A stretch of 42,461 nucleotides of DNA from a virus: positions 1-42,461 of IMG/VR virus record IMGVR_UViG_3300009601_000008; one strand, written 5' to 3'. The notes under the pieces are model-generated. The model was not told where the DNA came from, did not search any database, and worked only from the letters and a program-made list of their open reading frames with translations. Position numbers and translations under genes: made by a program. This document shows positions 1 to 7,191 of this stretch, piece after piece. Position 1 is the first letter of the stretch, and every line of letters starts with the position of its first letter.

Positions 1-7
1 CAAATTA

Positions 8-34
8 TTAACAAAGATTTAACATCTTTTAACA
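8..34. repeat. Three TTAACA hexamers in 27 bases
   Basis: TTAACA occurs at 8-13, 19-24 and 29-34, a spacing of 11 and 10 bases, about one helical turn. Further copies lie at 107-112 and 279-284, both inside the 9-base word GTTAACAAG. Phased short repeats can be protein-binding sites or iterons, but in such A+T-rich DNA some of this could be chance. Confidence 0.4.
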
Positions 35-63
35 TTTACCTTATTTCCTCTTTTTTATATAGA

Positions 64-79
64 AACACACACACACGCA
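64..79. repeat. CA dinucleotide microsatellite
   Basis: A run of alternating CA, broken once by a G near its end, stands out from the surrounding A/T-rich sequence. It lies in non-coding DNA and no function can be assigned. Confidence 0.6.
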
Positions 80-115
80 CGTAAACAATAAAATTGAATT
101 GAGATGTTAACAAGT

Positions 116-130
116 GTTAAATAATTTAAC
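116..130. repeat. Perfect palindrome GTTAAAT-A-ATTTAAC
   Basis: Two 7-base arms are exactly complementary around a single central base. The size and symmetry fit an operator for a dimeric repressor. The arm contains the GTTAA word that recurs across this region. A second short inverted repeat (CTTGA / TCAAG) follows at 146-158. Confidence 0.45.
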
Positions 131-371
131 TACATTATGTAACTACTTGATTATCAAGCGAAAGAACTATCTTTTCTTTTATGTACTATGCATCCATATT
201 GATACAAAGTTGCTTAAACGGTCTTATTTTGCATGATGTAAAATAAACGAGATTAGCAATAGGTTACTCACATAGTTGTTAACAAGTTTTATGTTAGTAA
301 TTAAAAGTAGAGTTTTGTTTGGATATTAGAATTTAAATTAGTATGGGGGATTGTGTTATGCTATGTCTCAT

Positions 372-461
372 CATACGTAACAATGTATGTACTTACAATT
401 AATACAATTGAATTAGTTACAGTTGTATTAAAAGTTGAAACAGTATATACAAACGTATATA
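372..461. promoter_or_regulatory. Cluster of three inverted repeats
   Basis: Three separate inverted repeats follow one another within 90 bases. CATAC / GTATG lies at 372-376 and 385-389. AATACAATTG pairs with CAGTTGTATT at 401-410 and 420-429, with one wobble. TATATAC / GTATATA lies at 444-450 and 455-461 around AAAC. They sit in non-coding DNA upstream of the gene block. They could be operators or small hairpins in a leader RNA. Confidence 0.45.
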
Positions 462-488
462 AAACCTAAAAACGTAAACCGAAACGAT

Positions 489-504
489 AAAAAAAGGGGG
501 GGGG
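489..504. repeat. A7G9 homopolymer tract
   Basis: Seven A are followed directly by nine G, by far the longest G run seen in this A/T-rich window. A C-rich block with two CCCC runs follows at 561-572 and could partly pair with it. Such tracts can change length by replication slippage, can form G-rich structures, or can be sequencing or assembly artefacts. Confidence 0.6.
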
Positions 505-750
505 CTGGGTCAAACTAAAATGGTTTTCTTTTGGAAAAAAATTAAAATCTGTGCGGTATAACCCCTAACCCCTAGATATGTGACGTGATTAAAAAACCAC
601 TCTATAAGAGACATTACTCACCTCCTACAGCTACCTTCTTTGCTACCTTTTCCTTTATTATTGACCCTTCTATTTTAAAAACAGAGGGTCACGCCACTAA
701 TTATGTGTACCTTTACACCATAATTTACACCTTAAACCCTAGACACATTT

Positions 751-1182
751 ATGGAAGCATCACAGGCAAAAACATCTTGGTCAGACGACCACTTACTACA
801 ATTAACAGACCCACATAACCACAGGATAAGGTACGACAGGGTAGGATTCATTTGGGAACACCGTTTAGATGGAAATTGGGACTTACATTCTGTGTTTAAG
901 CACAGGACTCACGGGTACTACTTTCACCTTATTAGATTTTGGACTTACAATTGGAGTAAGGAGCTAATGGACAGGAGGGTCAGTTTATCTAGGAGCATTA
1001 TAAATGGGTTTGATTCTTTGTATAAGGACTCTAAGAAAGTGAAGAAGATATCTGAGAATAGTGAGATAGGTGTAAAGGAGAAAGTTAAGTTGATTAAAGA
1101 TATACTGCCAGGAGAACCTTTGTCTTACATAGCGGATGCGTTGAATATTAGCCTTAGTACGCTGAAGAGGAGGATTAAATAA
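751..1182 (+). CDS. Small protein with C-terminal helix-turn-helix
   Basis: The protein has 143 residues. The N-terminal half (about 1-75) is rich in aromatic residues and histidine and is not recognised. A charged helical stretch follows. Residues 121-143 (EPLSYIADALNISLSTLKRRIK) read as a helix-turn-helix of the resolvase or transposase type, with the turn around ALNIS and a basic recognition helix. It is the first gene after the long non-coding region and is separated from the next gene by 233 bases, so a regulatory role in this region is a reasonable guess. A DNA-packaging or mobile-element role cannot be excluded. The start is the first ATG of the frame, within an A/T-rich leader. Confidence 0.7.
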   Translation: MEASQAKTSWSDDHLLQLTDPHNHRIRYDRVGFIWEHRLDGNWDLHSVFKHRTHGYYFHLIRFWTYNWSKELMDRRVSLSRSIINGFDSLYKDSKKVKKISENSEIGVKEKVKLIKDILPGEPLSYIADALNISLSTLKRRIK

Positions 1183-1415
1183 AAAAAGGGAGTTAACTGT
1201 ATGAGACTTCTTTGGGTGACCAGACTTTTATATACTAGCATACCCTCGTCGGTTTTAAACCAATACAGAAAACCCCCTTCTAAACTATGAAAACATTAAT
1301 ATAAACAATCAACGGTGCTAAGTTACAAAACTTTTATGGAAAAAACTAATATTATCGGTAATAATATATAGTGTAGGTTGTTATTTATTAACAGCTACAA
1401 AATAAAGTTAATAAT
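1183..1415. promoter_or_regulatory. Intergenic region with an inverted repeat
   Basis: There are 233 bases without a gene. An inverted repeat ATATTAT-cggta-ATAATAT lies at 1349-1367, about 50 bases before the next start codon, and another TTAACA word follows near 1387. The only open frames are under 15 codons. It probably holds a promoter or operator for the following gene block, but no exact promoter motif was found. Confidence 0.4.
1349..1367. repeat. Inverted repeat ATATTAT / ATAATAT
   Basis: Perfect 7-base arms flank a 5-base spacer. The position upstream of a gene start suits an operator. The arms are pure A/T, so a chance match is possible. Confidence 0.4.
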
Positions 1416-1688
1416 ATGGCCAAACCAAAGAAGAAAGGCGGACCAAAACAGAAGTTGAGTCCAGAAGCAAGGAAGGCTAAGGCTGAAAGAGACTTAGATA
1501 TAGCTAAGAGTCCAAGGAGAATGAAGATGAAGCGGGATAACTACGCAAAGAGGAAAGAAGCAGGGGGTAAGTTTGGTAAATTGTGGCTATTAGGTAAGGA
1601 CTACGACCACGAGGACGGTAAGTTTGAGTCAGTAAAGCGTAACCGTGGTAATGACGGGAATGGTACTAAGAAAGAAGGTAAAAAATAG
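1416..1688 (+). CDS. Small lysine-rich basic protein
   Basis: The protein has 90 residues, is extremely rich in lysine, arginine and glycine, and has no hydrophobic core or membrane segment. It opens with MAKPKKKGGPKQKLSPEARK. It is one of several small, very basic ORFs in this genome, with those at 1695, 11488 and 11781. The composition suggests nucleic-acid binding or a disordered virion component, but no family is recognised. The ATG start follows an A/T-rich leader, and the next small gene begins six bases after its stop. Confidence 0.7.
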   Translation: MAKPKKKGGPKQKLSPEARKAKAERDLDIAKSPRRMKMKRDNYAKRKEAGGKFGKLWLLGKDYDHEDGKFESVKRNRGNDGNGTKKEGKK

Positions 1689-1694
1689 ATAGAT

Positions 1695-1868
1695 ATGAAG
1701 GGAGTTGCACACTATAAGAAAGATGGTACGATTTACAAAGGTAAGGGTACACATAAGGACGCTAAGGGCAAGTTAATGTCTGGTAAGACACATACATCGT
1801 CTAGTAAGTTCTTGTTCCACATGAAGGAGCTACCAAAACCTGTACAGGCAAAACTAAAAAAGAAATAA
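1695..1868 (+). CDS. Very small basic protein
   Basis: An ATG-started frame of 57 residues begins MKGVAHYKKDGTIYKGKGTH and ends in a lysine-rich tail. It fits exactly between its neighbours: six bases after the upstream stop and two bases before the next ATG. The HYKKDGTIYKG opening and the central histidine/lysine pattern look like short proteins seen in other marine phages, recalled but not checked. Function unknown, possibly nucleic-acid binding from its charge. The tight packing supports it as a real gene. Confidence 0.65.
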   Translation: MKGVAHYKKDGTIYKGKGTHKDAKGKLMSGKTHTSSSKFLFHMKELPKPVQAKLKKK

Positions 1869-1870
1869 CA

Positions 1871-3103
1871 ATGGCAATAAATTATACATACCCAGTAAAG
1901 GGTTCGCCCTCCACGGCAGATGAGTTCTTAATAATAGATAGCGTAGACAACTCAACAAAGAAAGTTACTGTAGCTAACATACTATCCTTAGGTGGTGGCG
2001 GTAGTGGTGGAACTGGGACCGTAAGTAACATTCAGATTACTGCTCCGTTAACTGGTGGCCCTATAACAACTACAGGAACTATTGGGTTAGGAGTTGCTGG
2101 TATTGCTAATGGTGGTACTGGTAAAGACGGTTTGCTTTCAAGCAGTAGGAGTCAAGTACTAGCAGTAAACTCTGGTAGAACAGGTTACGATTTTGTAGAC
2201 CAACAAGTAATTGAAACTATACAGGCTAATGAAACTTTATCTAAAGGAGACCCTTTATATGTAGTAGGTTTTGATAGTGCTACATCTCTAGCAAAGGTAG
2301 CTAAGGCTGACTCATCTCTAGGGTCAAAAATGCCGTGCGTTGGTGTTGCGGCAAATAATATAGCTGCAAATGCAGTTGGAGAAATGATTGTTGTTGGCGT
2401 AATAGAAGGCATAGCAACAGATACAATTCAAGGCAGCCCATCAACAGGTGATATAGTTTACGTTAGAACTGGAGGAGGGTTTACAGGTACTAAGCCAGAC
2501 CAAGGTAACTTAATACAGAATATTGGAATAATCTTAAATGTTGCAGGAGCTGCCTCTGGTAGTATACAAATAATTGCAACTGGAAGGTCTAACGACATAC
2601 CTAATATACCATCTGCAAGTGTATGGATTGGTAGTTCAAATCAAGTTGCTACTCCTAGAACATTTTCTGGTGAAGTTAGTCTATCTAACACAGGAGTTAC
2701 TGAGGTAACAGGTATTGACGGTAATGTATCTATACAAGGGTACAGACCAATAACTACAGTTACTGTAGATTCAAAAGTACTATTGTTAGCTGACAGTGGT
2801 AAGTACATAAATTTTGTAGCCACTTCAAGTGGAACTAGCAGTAAGTTTTTAATATTACCATCTTCAGCAAATATAGAGGCTTTTAAAGTTGGAACAGAAA
2901 TAGAGGTTGTAAATAATAGTATACCTCCTGCTGTTGGAGAACCACAACCTACATTTACTGTAAAGGTAGATTCTGGTTCTAATCCAGGAACCATAAATGG
3001 ATTAACTAATATTGTGCTAACTGCTAGGTATGCTTCAGCTACATTGAAGTTAATTTCTAGAGCAAATAATCAAGCGGTATGGCACGCAAGAATAATACAA
3101 TAA
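1871..3103 (+). CDS. Putative tail fibre or receptor-facing virion protein
   Basis: The protein has 410 residues rich in glycine, threonine, serine and valine. After an N-terminal segment of about 45 residues comes a Gly-rich hinge, then a fibre-type motif (ITAPLTGGPITTTGTIGL) and an NGGTG turn. Residues 110-245 hold a module common in phage fibres, with KGDPLYV, a VGVA strand and a GDIVYV strand, ending in NDIPNI. The C-terminal third is beta-rich. No catalytic residues are seen. It starts a run of surface-type genes, so host binding or a fibre/knob role is likely. Confidence is good for a virion surface protein and low for the exact role. Confidence 0.65.
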   Translation: MAINYTYPVKGSPSTADEFLIIDSVDNSTKKVTVANILSLGGGGSGGTGTVSNIQITAPLTGGPITTTGTIGLGVAGIANGGTGKDGLLSSSRSQVLAVNSGRTGYDFVDQQVIETIQANETLSKGDPLYVVGFDSATSLAKVAKADSSLGSKMPCVGVAANNIAANAVGEMIVVGVIEGIATDTIQGSPSTGDIVYVRTGGGFTGTKPDQGNLIQNIGIILNVAGAASGSIQIIATGRSNDIPNIPSASVWIGSSNQVATPRTFSGEVSLSNTGVTEVTGIDGNVSIQGYRPITTVTVDSKVLLLADSGKYINFVATSSGTSSKFLILPSSANIEAFKVGTEIEVVNNSIPPAVGEPQPTFTVKVDSGSNPGTINGLTNIVLTARYASATLKLISRANNQAVWHARIIQ

Positions 3104-3110
3104 TATAAAT

Positions 3111-4862
3111 ATGGTAAACCCAATATATCAACAAGGCGAGGGACTATTACTAAACCCATTGGGGTCTAAGCGATTAGGGGCTGGGGCGTACACAGCCGTG
3201 AACTCTAGCGAGTTCGTTGCACAGGAAGATACTATTATATCTGTCCTTACTGGAGGAGATGTGGCTATAACTGAGGACAACATCGACTACAAGACATCAA
3301 TGAACCTTGGTAGTGTTACACTAAAGAAGGGTGCGCTAATAGTTGCACCAGTTGGTGAGGCATTCAAGAGTATAACTATTGACAGTGGCGTTATAATAGC
3401 TTATAATTGTGTTACTGGGGGAACAAAACCTTCTTTAGTTTCTATTTTAGATTTTGGTCCTATTAATGTATGGGACTCGGAACACGTTACGAAAGTGGGG
3501 AACGTTACAACCTGTGAAGATTTTAATGATGTCGGAGTCCGTTATAATTTAGTTAACCCAACGGCTACCAACCAACCAACTTTAAATACGTCAAGTAGCA
3601 ACTTTAATAGTCTTCCATCCATAACTTTCGATGGTGTAAACGATTATGTCTCAAATGGGTCGGTTACTAACTATAGGTTATCAGACTCAACAGGCGTTTT
3701 TATATCAGTGCTTAGAAGAACTGACCTCTCCTCTGCCCGAATTGATGGCGTTAAGTTAAGCGACGCTACCAAAACCAATAGGTTTTTTAACATATCAGCA
3801 GACAACGTTGATACATTCAGGTTTCAAATTTTATTAAGAGGCGGTTTTAACTCTATGAGAGGTAGCTCAAACATAGATAATACAAATCCAATGATAACGA
3901 CCGCAGCTGGTGCAGGTTCTGTTTACAAGATATGGGTGAATAATCTCCCTCAGACCGTGACGGTAGTGGGTTCTGGTAGCAATGATGGTGGGGTTTGGTT
4001 GGATGACCAGTCCACTCACAAACTAAACGCAATAGCAATAGGTGGTTTGGTTCTATCAACTGGCCCAATTTTTTATTCTTCAGAGTGGGTATTCAGCGGT
4101 TATTTCCCTTATACCGACGACGCTAAAGTCGAAGAGATATTAGCATTTTTGCAAACGAAATACGAAATACCAAATCTTTTTAATTTTGGTAACGCTTTAA
4201 AGTTTGATGGGACTAATGATTCTGTTACTACTGGAGGTAGTGTAGGTAATAGCGCAACTAAGTTAACCCTTTCGTTTTGGGCAAAAAGACCATCTAACGG
4301 GATTAACACTACTGTTGGAAGTTTTACTGCATCAAACAATGGATGGTGGTTTAATTGGTTTACCGATAACAAGATGTATATCTCTTTCCGTAATTTCAGC
4401 AGCAACAATTCTGGACAAATACTCAACACAACCAATTTAGGGGAATGGGTGCATATTTTTGTAGTATATGACGGAACAGAGGCTGCATCTAATGATAAGG
4501 TCCTTCTGTATGTAAACGGAACATTGCAAACACTAACGTACTCAGGAACTCAACCTACAAGCTTATCTTCTACTGGTGGAAATACTTTCGAAATAGGGTC
4601 CTTGGATGGAGGGTTCAACACTAAAGGAGAGCTTGACGAAGTTGCTGTTTGGACAGGTGTGGCGGGAACTGGGCAAAACGCTATAGACTTGTATAATGAT
4701 TCAAATGGGGCTTTAGCAAGTTCAATAATACCATCGCCAAATCGTTATTATAGATTTAATGAAAGTGGAGCAGATTTAGTTGCAATAGACAGCGGGTCTG
4801 ATTCTCAAAATGGAACTTTAATTAATTTTACACGACCACCTGAATTTTGGGTTCCCCATTAA
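3111..4862 (+). CDS. Decoration-domain/lectin fusion with LamG domain
   Basis: The protein has 583 residues in three parts. Residues 1-100 match the separate small protein at 4920 (TAVN, a DT-I-SVL-GGD segment, GALI-AP). Residues 107-355 match the separate protein at 5219 (ILDF, NVWDSEH, FND, YNLVNP, FDG, FSGYFPYT) and look like a concanavalin-A-like fold. Residues 363-583 form a second lectin-like domain with LamG hallmarks (ALKFDGTNDSV, LSFWAKR, GEWVHIFVVYDG, LYVNG, GELDEVAVW). It probably binds glycans or polysaccharide on the host or in the medium. It begins seven bases after the fibre-like gene. The fused architecture relative to its neighbours is unusual. Confidence 0.7.
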   Translation: MVNPIYQQGEGLLLNPLGSKRLGAGAYTAVNSSEFVAQEDTIISVLTGGDVAITEDNIDYKTSMNLGSVTLKKGALIVAPVGEAFKSITIDSGVIIAYNCVTGGTKPSLVSILDFGPINVWDSEHVTKVGNVTTCEDFNDVGVRYNLVNPTATNQPTLNTSSSNFNSLPSITFDGVNDYVSNGSVTNYRLSDSTGVFISVLRRTDLSSARIDGVKLSDATKTNRFFNISADNVDTFRFQILLRGGFNSMRGSSNIDNTNPMITTAAGAGSVYKIWVNNLPQTVTVVGSGSNDGGVWLDDQSTHKLNAIAIGGLVLSTGPIFYSSEWVFSGYFPYTDDAKVEEILAFLQTKYEIPNLFNFGNALKFDGTNDSVTTGGSVGNSATKLTLSFWAKRPSNGINTTVGSFTASNNGWWFNWFTDNKMYISFRNFSSNNSGQILNTTNLGEWVHIFVVYDGTEAASNDKVLLYVNGTLQTLTYSGTQPTSLSSTGGNTFEIGSLDGGFNTKGELDEVAVWTGVAGTGQNAIDLYNDSNGALASSIIPSPNRYYRFNESGADLVAIDSGSDSQNGTLINFTRPPEFWVPH

Positions 4863-4919
4863 TATTTAAAACATAGATAAATACGAAATAATTAATATAA
4901 AATAAAACAATAAATTAAA

Positions 4920-5219
4920 ATGGCAAATTCAAGTAAGGGTGTAAACCCTAGTAGATTAATAGGTACATTTGGTTCTAAGCATTTAAACACAGCAGCACAT
5001 ACAGCAGTGAATGCTTATGCTTTTATTGCTCAAGCAGATACTGTAATGACAGTGTTAAAAGGTGGTGATGCAAGTACTGCAATATCTACGGATAACTATC
5101 TAACATCAATGTCTTTAAGTGGTGTTACGTTAAAACAAGGGGCATTAATACAAGCTCCAGCAGGGGAGTTATTCCAGACTATAACAATTACGGATGGAGC
5201 AATAATAGCTTATAAGTAA
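4920..5219 (+). CDS. Small beta-rich virion protein, decoration-like
   Basis: The protein has 99 residues and is homologous by eye to residues 1-100 of the 3111 protein, sharing GSK-L, TAVN, GGD, SG-VTLK-GALI-AP and the II-AY end. Proteins of this pattern are common next to capsid or fibre genes in marine phages, and I recall them as small structural proteins. It follows a 57-base A/T-rich gap and its stop overlaps the next start in TAATG, so the two are probably translated in a coupled way. This gene and the next together equal the first two domains of the 3111 fusion. Confidence 0.65.
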   Translation: MANSSKGVNPSRLIGTFGSKHLNTAAHTAVNAYAFIAQADTVMTVLKGGDASTAISTDNYLTSMSLSGVTLKQGALIQAPAGELFQTITITDGAIIAYK

Positions 5220-6007
5220 TGCCGTTTGTATCAGCATCGGCAATATCCCCATATAACAGTATAAGGGGAGGAGCATCGGCATCAGCAAGCATTTTAGATT
5301 TTGCACCTTTTAATGTATGGGATAGCGAACACTTAATAGTTACTGGAAATACTATAACATTTGAAGATTTCAATAATGTTGGAAGTAAATACAATTTAGT
5401 TAACCCTGCCGCAACAAACAAGCCAGATTTACTTGCATCTGATTCTGAATTTAATGGTTTACCTTCACTTTCTTTTGATGGGGTCGCTGAATATGTAGTT
5501 GGTATTGCGTCAAATTATAGGAGTTCAGATACTACGGGGGCGTTTATTTCAGTTATGAGAAAAACAGCAGGAGGCAGTACTCGTTTAAATCCTTTTCTAA
5601 CTACCCAATCAGGTGGCAATAAGTACATAGGGTACTCAATAATAGGTACTGGTGGTACATTTCAGTTTACAGTAAACCCCAGTTCCAGTTATAGTTTTAA
5701 AGGTAATACAAACATAAACGACAGTAACGCTTTTTCTATCGCAAATATTAATACAGGTACATCATACAAACAATACGTAAATGATACCGCCCAAACCGTA
5801 ACACCTGCAGCTGGTAATGATGGGTCTCTTTGGATAAATGATGCGGGGGGTAGTATTAATACGTTAGGTGTTGGTGCGCTGGTGCGTGGTGGAAATCCTA
5901 GCAATTTTGCTAAGATGGATTGGGTATTTAGCGGATACTTTCCTTATACAAGTGACGCTCAGATTGAGGGTATAATGACTTTTTTGATTAACAAATACGG
6001 ATTATAA
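5219..6007 (+). CDS. Concanavalin-A-like lectin-fold virion protein
   Basis: The protein has 262 residues. From residue 25 it parallels the middle domain of the 3111 protein: SILDFAPFNVWDSEH, FEDFNNVG, YNLVNPAATNKP, GLPSLSFDGV, then WVFSGYFPYTSDAQIEGIM. This looks like a beta-sandwich carbohydrate-binding fold. Its first 20 residues differ from the fusion and may act as a linker. It lacks the C-terminal LamG domain found in the 3111 protein. The start overlaps the upstream stop by one base (TAATG), as does its stop with the next gene. It is probably a fibre tip or decoration protein. Confidence 0.65.
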   Translation: MPFVSASAISPYNSIRGGASASASILDFAPFNVWDSEHLIVTGNTITFEDFNNVGSKYNLVNPAATNKPDLLASDSEFNGLPSLSFDGVAEYVVGIASNYRSSDTTGAFISVMRKTAGGSTRLNPFLTTQSGGNKYIGYSIIGTGGTFQFTVNPSSSYSFKGNTNINDSNAFSIANINTGTSYKQYVNDTAQTVTPAAGNDGSLWINDAGGSINTLGVGALVRGGNPSNFAKMDWVFSGYFPYTSDAQIEGIMTFLINKYGL

Positions 6008-6246
6008 TGGAGTTAGTAAATGGGTGGATAACACCAACAGTAGAACTGTATGAAGAAAAGCAAACCGAACTAGGTTTAGCATACAACATTAATATGCCAC
6101 GGTATGCGGGTAGAATTGTAGACGGGGTTGTATTTCCTGATGTTGAATTAATAGCAGGTGGGTACTTTATGCGGGACATAAGAGGTCTTGGTCCTGTTTA
6201 TATTACCGAGGCAGACATAAAGCAAGGCCCTGAACCAGAAGACTAA
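6007..6246 (+). CDS. Small acidic protein of unknown function
   Basis: The protein has 79 residues and ends in an acidic tail (GPEPED). The start overlaps the stop of the lectin-like gene by one base. The middle contains RYAGRIVDGVVFPDVELIAGG, which suggests a few beta strands. No family is recognised. Its position at the end of a coupled trio suggests an accessory role, such as an assembly chaperone or cap for the fibre or lectin protein. That is inference from order only. Confidence 0.6.
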   Translation: MELVNGWITPTVELYEEKQTELGLAYNINMPRYAGRIVDGVVFPDVELIAGGYFMRDIRGLGPVYITEADIKQGPEPED

Positions 6247-6314
6247 TTTAAAATAATATAAACAAAATATCTAATTAAATCTACTCTATGACATAACAAT
6301 AAAAACAAAGGCAC

Positions 6315-6575
6315 ATGGATAGCGATAGTCTTATATTAGTAGTAGGTGGTTTAGCTGGGGCGGTTGGAATTAAAGAGGTCTGGTCTATTATAAGAAAAAA
6401 GATGGATATGAATCACTCTGTGTCCTCAAGCCAGAGCAATTACAAGCAAAAAAGAATTGAGGAGTTAGAGGATGAGCTTAAACAATCTAATCAGGCTATA
6501 CTTGAGTTAACAGTCAAGGTATCTAAATTAGAAGAAAGAATGCTGCACGTTGCAAAGAATAGAGTAAAAAAGTAA
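6315..6575 (+). CDS. Small membrane protein with coiled coil
   Basis: The protein has 86 residues. Residues 5-25 form a hydrophobic, glycine-containing membrane segment. Residues 45-82 form a charged coiled coil (KRIEELEDELKQSNQAILEL) with a basic end. A single N-terminal membrane anchor followed by a coiled coil fits an inner-membrane spanin or an accessory lysis protein. The recognised holin and endolysin genes lie further on, so a lysis role is plausible but unproven. The gene stands between two A/T-rich gaps. Confidence 0.6.
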   Translation: MDSDSLILVVGGLAGAVGIKEVWSIIRKKMDMNHSVSSSQSNYKQKRIEELEDELKQSNQAILELTVKVSKLEERMLHVAKNRVKK

Positions 6576-6620
6576 AAAAATAAGTAACTATATATAACAA
6601 CAACAAAAAAACAATTTAAA

Positions 6621-7154
6621 ATGGCAAACGAAGTAATTAACTTAGACACGGTATTTAGTGGTTTCAACAAAGGAACAGACTTGCAACCAAAGAATGCAAG
6701 AACAAATAACCAAGGAGTAAAAATAAATGATATCGCAGGATTTGCACAAATTCAAGCGGCTGCCCCAGCTACAACAACTGGATTAAAAGGTGACATGGTA
6801 TATGCTTTGGCAGACCATAAAATATACGTTTGTGAAAATTCGTTTGGAACTTTAGAAGTGGGTACTGTATTAGCTGGCACTCCAAGTTCTGTAACTGGTG
6901 CAACGGCTGGAACTTATACAGGTGTAGCCTTAACAGGTGGAACTGGAACTGGAGCTAAAGCTACTATTATAATGGCTAACGCAACAACAGTTACATCTAT
7001 AACTATCAATGTTGAAGGTGAGGGTTATAAAACAGCGGATACGTTAGTTATTGCTGCTCAAACTGTAGGAGCATCATCAACTTCATTTACTATTCCTCTT
7101 GTAGCAGCAGACACAGCTTCTATTTGGTATAAAACAGCAGCTCTTACAGTATAA
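6621..7154 (+). CDS. Virion protein with GxGY beta-module
   Basis: The protein has 177 residues. Residues 1-90 resemble small head-decoration or capsid-associated proteins (MANEVINLDTVFSGFNKGTD, then KGDMVYALADHKIYVC). Residues 96-146 carry a beta-module (GTYTGVALTGGTGTGAKAT, then EGEGYKTADTLVI) that recurs in two other virion genes here. The C-terminus is again beta-rich. No enzyme motif is present. It lies directly upstream of the chaperonin pair, with a 37-base A/T-rich gap. A structural or decoration role is the best guess. Confidence 0.6.
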   Translation: MANEVINLDTVFSGFNKGTDLQPKNARTNNQGVKINDIAGFAQIQAAAPATTTGLKGDMVYALADHKIYVCENSFGTLEVGTVLAGTPSSVTGATAGTYTGVALTGGTGTGAKATIIMANATTVTSITINVEGEGYKTADTLVIAAQTVGASSTSFTIPLVAADTASIWYKTAALTV

Positions 7155-7191
7155 AGGAGTAACATTACAATCTAATTAAATTTAATATATT

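Larger units (their letters stand above)
1..750. promoter_or_regulatory. Long non-coding leader region, probable control region
   Basis: No convincing gene is visible on either strand. One GTG-started frame at 585-818 overlaps the next gene and has a composition unlike the phage's proteins. The stretch is very A+T rich and full of symmetry: TTAACA repeats, a perfect 15-base palindrome, three closely spaced inverted repeats, a CA microsatellite and a run of nine G. In phages whose late genes all run one way, such a gap often separates divergent gene blocks or holds an origin. I infer a regulatory or origin role. No exact Bacteroidetes promoter (TAnnTTTG with an upstream TTTG) was found here on the + strand. 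Confidence 0.5.

Noticed and set aside
450-457. CAAACGTA as a minus-strand TAnnTTTG promoter box
   Set aside because: The -7 box matches, but no CAAA (minus-strand TTTG) lies at the proper distance to its right, and it falls inside an inverted repeat. It is not enough to call a divergent promoter.
585-818. Open frame of 77 codons before the first clear gene
   Set aside because: It starts with GTG, overlaps the 751 gene by 68 bases and has a Tyr/Thr/Pro-rich composition unlike the other proteins. It reads like translated non-coding A/T-rich DNA.
1205-1290. Possible terminator after the 751 gene
   Set aside because: GGTTTTAAACC and distant GGGT/ACCC pairs occur, but no compact G+C-rich stem followed by a T tract is present.
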